Of a stretch of 64,000 nt of DNA, positions 40,054 to 50,263 are shown piece after piece. The stretch's first letter is position 1; every line of letters starts with the position of its first letter. The notes beneath the pieces were generated by a model. The model searched no databases, was not told the origin of the DNA, and worked only from the letters and a program-made list of their open reading frames with translations. The stretch is from Bacteroidales bacterium (lineage in GTDB: Bacteria; Bacteroidota; Bacteroidia; Bacteroidales; Muribaculaceae), in assembly GCA_014800525.1 (NCBI GenBank), contig JAAVFV010000047.1, positions 1-64,000 of the forward strand, written 5' to 3'. The translations under genes were made by a program, and so were the position numbers.

Positions 40054-42261
40054 TTAGATTTCCTGAATGTGTAACACCGTGCTATCAAAGTTATTACCGA
40101 TTCCCAGTGAAATACCTTCATTCATGAGATAATCTCCGGGGAACACCTTCCCATCTCCATAGAATGAGGGCCAGTCTTTTTTGTTAAGTTCGGTGATTCT
40201 ATACTGTTTATTTGGATCCAATCCCTTAAGACGGGTCTGGAAGAAGGTGGTCCGGCCATGATATTTAAGACTATAGGCAAAGAATACTGCTTCTTTTCCA
40301 TCTTTTGCAACATACTGATGAGAAGCCCAGCCTGTTCCGTCTTCAGGATTTTTCAAACGATAAAGATCTCCAAACTGAACGATCGGTCGGATCTTTTTAT
40401 ATGTGGCTATCGCCTCCTTGGCAAAACCCCATTCCTCTTCATTGAGATGCTTGGGTTGAAGTTCAAGACCAAGACGGCCCGACATAGCGACATCAAATCT
40501 ATACTTCAGCGGAGCCATCATACCGGTCTGATGATTCGGGCTTGTGGATACGTGAGATGCCGTGGCGATTGCCGGATAGAAGAGATTCGTGCTGTTCTGA
40601 ATTCGTATTCTATCAAGCGAGTTGGTATTATCGCTGGTCCAGAATTCATCGTGATATTTCAAAGCACCCATATCCAGACGGGCTCCACCGGAACTACACA
40701 ACTGAATCATTACCTCCGGATGAGCGGCCCGGATACGGTCATAGACATCATAGAGGCCTTTGGTATAGTCAATCCAGAAGTGTGATTGACGATCTGCCGG
40801 AAGATATTCTGATCCAAAATCAGTGACAAAACGATTTGCATCCCATTTCACATAACTAATATCCGGACTCAATGCAAGCACATCATCGAAAGTCTTGACA
40901 ACAAAGTCCTGTACCGCAGGATTTGTCAGGTCAAGGATCCACTGCTGACGAATCTGGAGTTTATCTCTGTCGCCACTCTTTACAATCCATTCCGGATGAC
41001 TTTCGGCAAGTTGACTTTTCGGATTCACCATCTCAGGCTCTATCCAGATTCCAAACTTCAGTCCCTTCTTTACGGCATGTTTTGCAAGATAATCAATTCC
41101 ACGAGGAAGCTTTTGGGTATTAACCTGCCAGTCGCCTAATCCTGCATGATCCGAATTGCGGGCATATTCCCCATTCCCGAACCATCCATCGTCAAGGACA
41201 AACATCTCCACTCCGATCTTGGCCGCATCATCAATCATATCAGTGATGGTCTTCTCATCGAAGTTCATATAAGCTCCCTCCCAACTATTAAGCACCACCG
41301 GGCGTTCCATATCCGCATGGGCAAGCGCATGGTTACGAATCCAGTCGTGGAGATTACGCGACACCTTTCCCCGACCCTCATTACTGAAAGTCCACACCAT
41401 CTCAGGAGTGGTAAGGCTTTCTCCGGTATTCAGGTGATATGTTGATGCAAAGTCATTGACACCTCCCACCACATTCATCCTTCCACATTCATCCTGTTCG
41501 AAGGTGAGTTTATAATTGCCCGACCAGGCCAAGGCTCCTCCATATACATCCCCGGAATCTTCCCGTGCCGGACCATTAAGCGACAGAAGGAATGCCGGAT
41601 TGGCTGTCTGAGTTGCCTGTACTCCTCGCTTGGATTCAACGCTCTTTATTCCGGGATGGAGCTGTTCCTCCACCAATTGCATTTCTGTGGCCCATACGCC
41701 ATGAAAGTGGGTGAGATAGTAAGAGTCGGCATGAAGGGGAAGATATGTGGAGGCAAGATTCTCTATTGTGAGCAATCCTCCTTCATTATTGGTCAGCATC
41801 GCTGATTCGGTGATCACATTCTCCTTATCATAGGAGGTATAGAAGAGAGTAAGAGCAATATTATACAGAGGATCTTTAAGACAGATATCAGTCCGTGTCA
41901 CACCATCGCCCGTCTTTGTCACTTTATGCGAGTCATATTTCAGATGAGTGGTATGTGAGCCATCAGCATGCACGAGTTTAAGAGCCGGAGTGATCGTGAC
42001 AAAACCTCCATATGCCGGATATGCCTGGGGAGCGAATCCCGCACCATTATCAGGCTGCTCACGATATTGCTTGGTAAGGTAAGGATTCACATTATTGAAT
42101 TTCTTACCATAATAATTATAGACAAGATTGCCGTTTTCGGCCACTGTCATCACAATCTCAGTATCATCAGTAGATACTATGATTGGTGAAGACGTCTTAG
42201 CCATCATAGGAAGGCCTATGGATGCTGTGAGGGTGAGGAGGAGATAGTTTCTTAATTTCAT
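40054..42261 (-). CDS. GH36 alpha-galactosidase
   Basis: FVLDDGWFGNGEY, FGIWIEPEMVNPKS, VKWDANRFVT, LCSSGGARLDMGAL. Confidence 0.94.
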   Translation of the reverse strand: MKLRNYLLLTLTASIGLPMMAKTSSPIIVSTDDTEIVMTVAENGNLVYNYYGKKFNNVNPYLTKQYREQPDNGAGFAPQAYPAYGGFVTITPALKLVHADGSHTTHLKYDSHKVTKTGDGVTRTDICLKDPLYNIALTLFYTSYDKENVITESAMLTNNEGGLLTIENLASTYLPLHADSYYLTHFHGVWATEMQLVEEQLHPGIKSVESKRGVQATQTANPAFLLSLNGPAREDSGDVYGGALAWSGNYKLTFEQDECGRMNVVGGVNDFASTYHLNTGESLTTPEMVWTFSNEGRGKVSRNLHDWIRNHALAHADMERPVVLNSWEGAYMNFDEKTITDMIDDAAKIGVEMFVLDDGWFGNGEYARNSDHAGLGDWQVNTQKLPRGIDYLAKHAVKKGLKFGIWIEPEMVNPKSQLAESHPEWIVKSGDRDKLQIRQQWILDLTNPAVQDFVVKTFDDVLALSPDISYVKWDANRFVTDFGSEYLPADRQSHFWIDYTKGLYDVYDRIRAAHPEVMIQLCSSGGARLDMGALKYHDEFWTSDNTNSLDRIRIQNSTNLFYPAIATASHVSTSPNHQTGMMAPLKYRFDVAMSGRLGLELQPKHLNEEEWGFAKEAIATYKKIRPIVQFGDLYRLKNPEDGTGWASHQYVAKDGKEAVFFAYSLKYHGRTTFFQTRLKGLDPNKQYRITELNKKDWPSFYGDGKVFPGDYLMNEGISLGIGNNFDSTVLHIQEI

Positions 42262-42316
42262 GGCAGGTTGGTTTTATTTTGGTTTTGCAGAAAAACACCT
42301 TAATGTTTTGATGCTC

Positions 42317-42324
42317 CAAAATTA
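42317..42324 (-). promoter_or_regulatory. Candidate PUL -7 box (TAATTTTG on minus strand)
   Basis: TAnnTTTG upstream of GH36. Confidence 0.5.
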
Positions 42325-42358
42325 CAGCTAACCATATGCCTCGTCAAATATTCTTGCG

Positions 42359-42370
42359 CCAAACGTTTGG
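42359..42370. promoter_or_regulatory. Candidate operator, perfect palindrome CCAAACGTTTGG
   Basis: 12-bp perfect palindrome about 35-45 bp upstream of the candidate -7 box. Confidence 0.45.
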
Positions 42371-42489
42371 TAATTTTCGCTCAATCTTCTAAAAATCAGA
42401 TGGATGACGCAAATTTATCAATAGTCTGACGCAAAATCACCAATTCTTATCCCTCCCGGATTCCTCGGCTCCATCCAATATATTCCCTA

Positions 42490-43194
42490 TCACACTGAGA
42501 GTGCGAACGATACAATCGGGCCGGCGAAGAAGGCTGTCAGAATACCATTCAGAATCAGACCTAAGGTGGCATACGCCCCGTAACGGTCGGACACCTCGGT
42601 GATTCGATTTGTACCCATCACATGGGCTGCCGTACCCATGCTCAGGCTCCTGGATACCGGACGCCTCACATAACCCCAGTCCATCATCTTCAACCCTAAT
42701 ACGGAACCCAGAATCCCCACAAGCACCACAATTGCCGAAGTCAGTCCGGGAATGCCGCCGGTCTGTCGCGAAATTTCAATTGCTATCGGCGTCGACACTG
42801 ATTTCGGAGCAAGAGAGGCAATCACTTCCGGACTCGCCCCCAGCCATTTGGCAATAAATACCACGCTCAGAATCCCGACGACACATCCGGTGAATTCGGT
42901 AAGGAATAAAATTATAAACTGCTGGCGGATATGCTTCAGTTCATTGAAGAGTGGCAACCCCAACGCCACAATCGCCGGCTTCAGCCAGAATTCGATCAGA
43001 TGGCCCGATTCGTAATATTTTTCATATTCGATCCCGGTTGTCTTAAGCAATACTATGAGCACTATGATTGTCACCAACATCGGACTAAGCCAGTTCTGAT
43101 GCGTCTTCTTCTGTAGGATTCCGGCCCCCCAGTAGCAAAGGAAGGTGATGGTGATGAGGGCCATGGGAGAGGAGAGGATTTCAATGATGTCCAT
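42490..43194 (-). CDS. lrgB: LrgB-family protein
   Basis: SLAPKSVSTPIAIEISRQTGG, AAHVMGTNRITE. Start moved from 43317 to MDIIEIL at 43194. Confidence 0.9.
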   Translation of the reverse strand: MDIIEILSSPMALITITFLCYWGAGILQKKTHQNWLSPMLVTIIVLIVLLKTTGIEYEKYYESGHLIEFWLKPAIVALGLPLFNELKHIRQQFIILFLTEFTGCVVGILSVVFIAKWLGASPEVIASLAPKSVSTPIAIEISRQTGGIPGLTSAIVVLVGILGSVLGLKMMDWGYVRRPVSRSLSMGTAAHVMGTNRITEVSDRYGAYATLGLILNGILTAFFAGPIVSFALSV

Positions 43195-43543
43195 GATGGC
43201 GATGTTTGAAAAGACGATGAAGGAACTGATGCAGACGTCCGGTGATAATAAACACCAACACCAGAGAGGCCAGCGTAGCCACCGTGATCGGCATCCACTC
43301 TGCGGCGATGAGATCAAAATAGAGCATCAGCGACACACCCGGAGGAATGAAGAAAAAGGCCATATTGGAAATCAGGAATTTGCATAAGGTGGATATGCTC
43401 TTGGGATTCACCACCTTCCTCTCCAGCAGCACAGTCAGCACCAACATTCCCCAGATACTTCCCGGGATATTCAGTCCGGGTATGAGCGCGATAATCTCTC
43501 CGAGTGCGAGACACCCGAATATGATGGCAAATGATTTGGCCAT
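43181..43543 (-). CDS. lrgA: LrgA/CidA-family protein
   Basis: GLNIPGSIWGMLVL, NMAFFFIPPGVSLM. Confidence 0.88.
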   Translation of the reverse strand: MAKSFAIIFGCLALGEIIALIPGLNIPGSIWGMLVLTVLLERKVVNPKSISTLCKFLISNMAFFFIPPGVSLMLYFDLIAAEWMPITVATLASLVLVFIITGRLHQFLHRLFKHRHHGHH

Positions 43544-43689
43544 AAATGATAGGATAAATAGTTAGTTAGATATCACGACACTCATCCACGTAATCCGGTA
43601 GACTCGTGCCGTCTGATTTGTTGAGAATTGCTTGCTCTTAAGGAAGTATTCAAATTAATTTATACTATATACGAGCTTATAATACTTAC

Positions 43690-43908
43690 TTATTGCCCGA
43701 TACCTAAGGCACGGAGTTCCTCAAGACAAGCCTCTACCTCCTTGTTGGTTGTGAAGAGACGTTCCTTACAGAATTTCAGCAATGTCATTGCGCGTGCCGT
43801 ATATTCGCCTAATCGGTCGATATCTATGTTATCGGATTCCATGGCAGCAATGATGCGCTCAAGTTCGGCAGTGGCCGCCTTATATGTAAGATCGTTATTT
43901 GATTCCAT
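43690..43908 (-). CDS. xseB: Exodeoxyribonuclease VII small subunit
   Basis: 72 aa, ATAELERIIAAMESDNIDIDRLGEYTARAMTLLKFCKERL. Confidence 0.88.
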   Translation of the reverse strand: MESNNDLTYKAATAELERIIAAMESDNIDIDRLGEYTARAMTLLKFCKERLFTTNKEVEACLEELRALGIGQ

Positions 43909-43936
43909 ATTTTATAGCTGTTTATTGGGTGGAGTC

Positions 43937-45433
43937 TTAGGCTTGGGTCGGATTGCAGTTCTTTATCTCGGATAGTGTGCTTCCATGGGCATATATCGTC
44001 TCAATCACATCTCCGGGCTTCAATGAAGCTGCATTATAGACGGCCTTACCATTTACTTTTGTGATACTAAAGCCGCGCCTCAAAGTATTTGCCGGACTCA
44101 ACACCCGGAGCATATTCTCAAAATTGCGTAACTTCATGGCCGGACGTTCGGTGATCGACTTTAGGGCAGCCTCCATACGAATTGCAAATCGGCTTATCCG
44201 GGCTTCCTCTCCCATCACACAACGAGAAGCGCCACCCTGCATCCTATGGATTAACTCCATTATGCGTGTCTCCTCCATATTCACACGATGAGAGGCCGCC
44301 ACCTGCATCCGGTGAGCCAATTCCATTGCGCAGGTTTCCCCCACCCTAACGCGACGCGAGGCTGCCGCTTCCATCCTATGCGCAAGCTCCATTATCCGGC
44401 GCTCTCCCTTCATCACACCGGCCTGCACGCGGGCCGGAAGCAGATTCTCAAGATTGGAGAGCCGCATGGATTCTCCCTGCATACGCTCTCCGGCATATTT
44501 TACTATCATCCGGGTAAGGTCTATGACATGGGTATAAGCCTCCCGGAGACGATTCACCAAGAAATCAGCCACGGCAGTCGGAGTCTTGCAACGCACACAT
44601 GCAATCTCATCAAGGACATTACGGTCGCGTTCATGACCGATACCGACCACCACCGGCAATGGGAACGTGGCCACACGCTCCGCCAGCTCATAATTGTCAA
44701 AACCATGCATATCCGTGGTGGAACCTCCTCCGCGGATTATCACCACACAATCCCAGAGATCAAGCGTCTGCTCCACTTTGTCGAGAGCCCCGAGCACACT
44801 TTCAGCGGTCCGCTCCCCCTGCATCACGGCCGGGAACAACAGGGGATAGAACACAAATCCCTCGGGACTATTCTCCAGATGCTGCATGAAGTCGCCATAA
44901 CCGGCCGCCCCGGCAGCTGAAATCACTGCGATCCGCTGCGGAGTCGCGGGGAGATACTTCTTATGATTGAGGTCTAATTTCCCCTCCTTCCGGAGACGTT
45001 CGAGAATTTCACGCCGCTGCCGCTCAAGATCACCCATCGTGTAAGTGGGGTCGATATCCGAAATGGTGAGGGAAAGACCATATACATTATGATGAGTGGC
45101 CGAGCCGCGCACCATCACTTTCAGCCCGCTCTGGATGTCGCGGCCGGTGGCGGCATAAAACTTCGAACGCAACGCATAAAGAGAGGAGGCCCAGATCATG
45201 GCCCGCATCTTTGCAAGCATTGTTCCGGTGCGTTCATCCTTCTCTATAAGTTCCATATAACAATGACCGCCCGCCACACGAACATCACTGAGTTCGGCCG
45301 TGATCCATGTTCCATGGAGATTACGGTTCATGCGAATCGTATCCCCCAACATCTGCTGATATTGTGAAAGGGAGATTGCTGCCGGGGTCACCGGAGCAGT
45401 CGATGCCGCCATTCCTACCATTCCCGAATCCAT
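43937..45433 (-). CDS. xseA: Exodeoxyribonuclease VII large subunit with 22-aa tandem repeats in the coiled-coil region
   Basis: ITAELSDVRVAGGHCYMELIEKD OB-fold, VVIIRGGGSTTDMHGFDNYELAERVATFPLPVVVGIGHERD. Confidence 0.94.
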   Translation of the reverse strand: MDSGMVGMAASTAPVTPAAISLSQYQQMLGDTIRMNRNLHGTWITAELSDVRVAGGHCYMELIEKDERTGTMLAKMRAMIWASSLYALRSKFYAATGRDIQSGLKVMVRGSATHHNVYGLSLTISDIDPTYTMGDLERQRREILERLRKEGKLDLNHKKYLPATPQRIAVISAAGAAGYGDFMQHLENSPEGFVFYPLLFPAVMQGERTAESVLGALDKVEQTLDLWDCVVIIRGGGSTTDMHGFDNYELAERVATFPLPVVVGIGHERDRNVLDEIACVRCKTPTAVADFLVNRLREAYTHVIDLTRMIVKYAGERMQGESMRLSNLENLLPARVQAGVMKGERRIMELAHRMEAAASRRVRVGETCAMELAHRMQVAASHRVNMEETRIMELIHRMQGGASRCVMGEEARISRFAIRMEAALKSITERPAMKLRNFENMLRVLSPANTLRRGFSITKVNGKAVYNAASLKPGDVIETIYAHGSTLSEIKNCNPTQA

Positions 45434-45467
45434 AATTCCTCCTATTTGATTATTACTCTATCCGGCT

Positions 45468-46559
45468 TTATTCTGTTTCGCCGATTTCGGTCAAGGCACC
45501 GGTCACCGGACTGAAAACTGCAAATGATTTTGCCTTCTTATCAGAGAAAAGCGTGGGGTTGAGACCGAATTTCACTCCAAACTGTGCGAATTCAAATTCG
45601 CGCTCGAAATAGTTGCGCCCGTTATGTGACACAGTGACGCGTGCCGCTCCGGGAATATTATATATCACGGCATCCTTCGGCAATTTTTTCTCCTCCCCTT
45701 TCACATCCACAGGGAGTTCGCCCTGACGGGTGATTTCCACACTTATATACACCGGGGCTCCCGAAAGGTCGTCGGCATCCACAAAACCGGCGAAATCACT
45801 AAGACGGAACAACACCTCCCGACCGTTATCTGCCGGAAGATAGGTATATGTCATTGTGAATGTGGCCGTATCCTCCAATCCTCTGAATGCGGCAGTCATC
45901 GACGCTTCCTGGTCGGCCAATGAATTGAGCATCAGTTCAAGCTGACGTCCATCTGTCGGCATGGTCTCGGCCGTGCCGCGGCTAAGAGATACTTTCGCAT
46001 CCCTCACCTCCATGATATTCTCAGTAAGAAGCTGGGCTTTCTTTCCCGACGATTGCGAAGCCAGGAATTCATCATTGACATATTGAAGATAACGGTTCAC
46101 ATCCAGCGGCCGGTCGGCATTCTCGGGTCGTGCTGTGGCCGTCTCGATAGCCGGGGCGGAGGGGATTTCCTTATTTATGGCTCCGATCATGCCATCGGCA
46201 TCCACCGATATATATGCCACCGATCCAGGCTTCAGCTGCATAAGGTATTCAGTCTCATCATCGGCCACTCCATAGGGAGCCACTGACACCGAATTCAGAG
46301 TCCATTCCTCAGAATCCTCGCGAATCACCTGATCTGTTCCGATATACTTCTTGGCATACTGCCAGAAAGGGCCGGCCTTACGGCGCGTACGCGTAGCAGT
46401 GACCTCGATTCGGAGCGCCGTCTTAGGGAGACGGTAGACCAATCCGTATTCATTATGCTTATCAGCGGTCAGGATACGGGTCTGTTGCGCCGGAGCCTGC
46501 TGTGCCCCTAACGATACCATCAATGCCAATCCGGCCAATATCTTCTTAAAAACCCTCAT
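45468..46559 (-). CDS. DUF4831-family exported protein
   Basis: Signal peptide, YGLVYRLPKTALRIEV, EDSEEWTLNSVSVAPYGVADDETEYLMQLKPG. Confidence 0.8.
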   Translation of the reverse strand: MRVFKKILAGLALMVSLGAQQAPAQQTRILTADKHNEYGLVYRLPKTALRIEVTATRTRRKAGPFWQYAKKYIGTDQVIREDSEEWTLNSVSVAPYGVADDETEYLMQLKPGSVAYISVDADGMIGAINKEIPSAPAIETATARPENADRPLDVNRYLQYVNDEFLASQSSGKKAQLLTENIMEVRDAKVSLSRGTAETMPTDGRQLELMLNSLADQEASMTAAFRGLEDTATFTMTYTYLPADNGREVLFRLSDFAGFVDADDLSGAPVYISVEITRQGELPVDVKGEEKKLPKDAVIYNIPGAARVTVSHNGRNYFEREFEFAQFGVKFGLNPTLFSDKKAKSFAVFSPVTGALTEIGETE

Positions 46560-46584
46560 ATAAATCTATGAATGTTGAGCCAAT

Positions 46585-48105
46585 CTATGAATGTTGAGCC
46601 ATCACTCTCTTAATCGCACGTCCCACACGATTTGCGATATCGGAAGCCATCACTCCGAATTCTCCTAAATCCTCGGCTGCCATATCTCCGGCAAGGCCAT
46701 GGATATAGACTCCGATTTTGGCTGCCAGGTCAGGGGAATATCCCTGAGCGAGGAAGGCTGTGATCACTCCGGCCAGCACATCGCCGGCACCGGCTGTGGC
46801 CATTCCCGGATTTCCGGTGGAATTTATTGATACGCGCCCCGTAGCACCGACCACCATCGTATGATGACCCTTCAGCACGATAACAAGGTTATACTGGCGT
46901 GCCATCTCCAATGCTGTCTGGAGTCGCATTTCGGAGTTATCATGATTTCCGAATAAGCGGTCGAATTCTCCGACATGGGGAGTGATGATGGTTCGCGGGG
47001 GGAGCATCGAAAGCAATGCCGGACGTTTTGCAATACAGTTAAGTGCATCGGCATCAAGCACCAGATTGGACGGACTCTGTTTTAGCAGTCCCTCCAGAGC
47101 ATCGACAGTGCGGTCGTGGGTTCCGATCCCGGGGCCGGCACACACGGCCTGATGAGTATAATGGAGAGGCATCTCGGTGATTACGTGCTCATTGCGGTCG
47201 GGTTCGAACATCACCTCCGGGGCGGCGGTCTGCACGATATTCAGTGCCGCGCGAGGGCCATGGACAGTCGCCAGTCCGGCACCGCTCCTCAACGAGGAAC
47301 GCGAGGTCATCACGGCTGCACCGACCATTCCCGTACTTCCGGCAAAGAAGAGGGCCGATCCGTAGTCGCGCTTTGAAGTATAAGGCGGACGCGGCTTTAT
47401 GAGCGGACGCACATTACGCGCCTCCATCAGGCGGTAATCGGATTCCATATCCTTGATCTTGGCTATGTCAAGGTCGATATCCATAAGCTTCCAGTCGCCC
47501 AATATTTCTGCATTCTCCGGAAAGAAGAAGGAAAGACGCGGGAGCTGGAAAGTAAGGGTCACATTAGCATGGATCACATCACGCTTCATCACATGCTGAT
47601 TCCATTCGCCAAGTAGTCCCGACGGAACATCTATCGAAATCACGAAAGCTCCCGATTCATTTATATATCGGGCCACGGCCACAAAACCTCCGCGCATCGG
47701 CTCGGAGAGTTCGATACCGAAAAGGCCATCGAGCAATACATCGCTCTCCCCAAGATAGGGAGGAACGAATTCCTTGGTCACTTCCGTAAAATCCAGACCA
47801 TCGATGGGGAGCAGCTTCTTACGTTCCTCATCGCAGTCGTGACTCAGCTTGCCGATACTGAAGAGAAATATCTCCACTTTCTTGTATCCTTGTTCGAAGA
47901 GCATTCGGGCCGCGGCCAAAGCTACAGCCCCGTTATTATCCGGGCCCGCCATGACTACTATGCGCTGGCTCGGCAAAAAACGTGAGATTATCTCACTGCT
48001 CACCACAGATCCCTCCCGTTCGATGAGATCGATGGTGCTTATATTCTGACGCTCACACGTGGTGGTGCGGAGCTGTTTCAATGCCTCTGATGAGAATATC
48101 TTCAT
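46585..48105 (-). CDS. nnr: Bifunctional NAD(P)HX epimerase/dehydratase
   Basis: YjeF_N plus carbohydrate-kinase-like domain; GNPGMATAGAGDVLAG, AGPGIGT. Confidence 0.93.
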   Translation of the reverse strand: MKIFSSEALKQLRTTTCERQNISTIDLIEREGSVVSSEIISRFLPSQRIVVMAGPDNNGAVALAAARMLFEQGYKKVEIFLFSIGKLSHDCDEERKKLLPIDGLDFTEVTKEFVPPYLGESDVLLDGLFGIELSEPMRGGFVAVARYINESGAFVISIDVPSGLLGEWNQHVMKRDVIHANVTLTFQLPRLSFFFPENAEILGDWKLMDIDLDIAKIKDMESDYRLMEARNVRPLIKPRPPYTSKRDYGSALFFAGSTGMVGAAVMTSRSSLRSGAGLATVHGPRAALNIVQTAAPEVMFEPDRNEHVITEMPLHYTHQAVCAGPGIGTHDRTVDALEGLLKQSPSNLVLDADALNCIAKRPALLSMLPPRTIITPHVGEFDRLFGNHDNSEMRLQTALEMARQYNLVIVLKGHHTMVVGATGRVSINSTGNPGMATAGAGDVLAGVITAFLAQGYSPDLAAKIGVYIHGLAGDMAAEDLGEFGVMASDIANRVGRAIKRVMAQHS

Positions 48106-48765
48106 TTCTATCTGATAGCTATCTGGTATACCTTCAATTCCTATGCAGAGCGATTATACAAATATTTCATATTATCTCGACATGAACATAGTTAACATGC
48201 AATATCTTAATTTTCAATATATTAAACCTGTCTAATATAATATATCAATATCTCTAACCGGCCTTTATAATCTGACCATTGCGCCTCTCACGAGACACTC
48301 ATTACAACAGATATGCATAGGAACTTTTTTTCAAGTTTCAAATATAATCATTTTTTTCCTTTACTCCAATATGTTACCCTGCCAGCATAAAGTTTTGTAC
48401 TTTATCACGTTCAGCCTACATCCCGACTCCCGGATATTCGTTTATCTATTATTACTGTCTAGTAAAAGGGGATAATCTTCTATGGAAGTTGTATTTTATC
48501 TCTAAACTGGGTTGAATTTTTTAATCACAGAACTAAAGGAACGCCCGGAATAAAAGAATTAAAAGAAGTAAAAGTTATTCATTGGAAGGGATAAGGAACA
48601 GACGTTTTACGTCAGGAACAAAAAGAAAGACATTGGAACAATCATAAACACCGGGGCTTATCCATGCAAAAAACAAGTCCAACTCCTGTAGCTAAAGAAG
48701 TTGGACTCGACTCTGTATGGTTTAGCGGACCGCAATAATTAGATTATACTACTTTTTTCCGTTGA

Positions 48766-49227
48766 CTACTTCACTGCAATCTTCTTCACCGCATTCCCCT
48801 GATGCACGATATAGAGACCGTGAGCAAGATTGTCAATGGAATTTCCTATCATTACGCCGTTGAGACTGTAAACTTCGTAAGGCAGTGTGCTGTCAAACTC
48901 AGCGAATAAATTCTTAATTCCTGATAATCCATTTGCTCCAATGTCTGAGAAATATTTCCAAGGACTAATCTCCTTACATTTACCAGCAGCCTCTGCCGGA
49001 ACATAAAGAGTTGCATTGGAATAAGTTTCCCCACTGAAAATCGATTCATCAGCCACAATAGGATTTTTAGCAGAGTAATAAATTGAGGTTAGGTTTTCAC
49101 ACTCTCCAAAAGCAGTGCCTCCAATTTCTGTAACGGAGTCGGAAATTATAACTGAGATCAAGTTACTACATCCAGAGAAAGCCTGGGCACCGATTGAGGT
49201 TACGGACTCGGGGATTAAATCCCCCAA
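48766..49227 (-). pseudogene. Truncated BspA-like LRR_5 protein remnant
   Basis: IPESVTSIGAQAFSGCSNLISVIISDSVTEIGGTAFGECENL; no signal peptide, in-frame stop just upstream; C-terminal YSLNGVMIGNS...GLYIVHQGNAVKKIAVK tail. Confidence 0.65.
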
Positions 49228-49425
49228 TATGACCGTAAAATATATTGAAAGAAAATTTATGTCGGTTCAATAAGAATTTCTTTTGCATATCAGATATTTC
49301 TTATTACCTTTGCTGAGAAGAGATGTTACCGATGCCAATACGTAATTGGTGGCTACTCGTATCTGTCGAGTTGATAAAAGATAGCAAACAGAAATGCCTG
49401 CGGGATTTTTCGCAATAATTGGTAT

Positions 49426-49964
49426 ATGAAACCTCTTTTGTACATAATTGCAGGATGTAATGGAGCCGGCAAGACGACGGCTTCTTATTCGGTTTTGCCT
49501 GATTTATTGAATTGTCGGGAGTTTGTCAATGCCGATGAGATAGCGAAAGGTCTTTCCCCTTTCAATCCTGAGTCGGTTGCCATTGAAGCGGGAAAACTGA
49601 TGTTGCAAAGAATAGATCTGCTATTAAGTCAAAGAAAGACATTTGCAATTGAAACAACACTTGCTACCCGCAGTTACGCTTCCTGGTGAAACGAGCTCAT
49701 GAAAGAGGATATACTGTGGTGCTGCTATTTTTCTGGCTCCCTTCTCCGGAAATGGCAATGGAGCGGGTGGCAAAGCGAGTCAGAGAAGGAGGTCATGACA
49801 TACCGAGTGGAACAATTATCCGTCGCTATTGGTTAGGTCTGCAGAACTTCTTTTATATTTTTGCTCCCATAGTCGACAGTTGGAATTTTTATGATAATGT
49901 TGATAAGCCAATAGAATTGGCAAATGATGAAGAGATATTACATGTACCTATTTTTAATAAATAA
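49426..49964 (+). pseudogene. Zeta-toxin-like P-loop kinase with an internal frameshift
   Basis: LYIIAGCNGAGKTTASY, FVNADEIAKGLSP, FAIETTLATRSY then a frame change to LVKRAHERGYTVVLLFFWLPSPEMAMERVAKRVREGGHDIP; length 539 bp (3n+2). Confidence 0.8.
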
Positions 49965-49971
49965 AGGAGTC

Positions 49972-50156
49972 ATGTCAGAACAGGAAAAAAAATATTGCGA
50001 GAAAAAATAAATGAAGGGCTGAAGCGATCCTACGAGAATTTGCTGCGGCGCAAAGCCGCTTTAGGTCAGGATATGGTCTTTGCTGACGAGAATGGCCAGC
50101 CACGAGTAGTTCCCGCTCGCGAAGCTCTTGCAGAATACGAGCGCAACAAAAACTAA
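49972..50156 (+). pseudogene. Small zeta-toxin partner protein with a poly-A frameshift
   Basis: MSEQEKK then (shifted frame) ILREKINEGLKRSYENLLRRKAALGQDMVFADENGQPRVVPAREALAEYERNKN*; 185 bp (3n+2); A8 tract at the frame change. Confidence 0.65.
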
Positions 50157-50178
50157 AATAAATCAAACTGAGAAAAGC

Positions 50179-50263
50179 GGCTGTGTCAAAATTGAACTGC
50201 ACCCCAAAAGTTAGACAAATAACTTTTGGGGTGCAGTTCATAAAACTTAATTACGACACAGCC
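50179..50263. repeat. Nested inverted-repeat element: outer GGCTGTGTC/GACACAGCC, inner 20-bp TGAACTGCACCCCAAAAGTT stem (also a bidirectional terminator)
   Basis: Outer arms 50179-50187/50255-50263; inner arms 50193-50212/50221-50240. Confidence 0.75.

Noticed and set aside
40122-42189. Plus-strand ORFs antisense to GH36/SusC/SusD
   Set aside because: All fall within well-supported minus-strand PUL genes.
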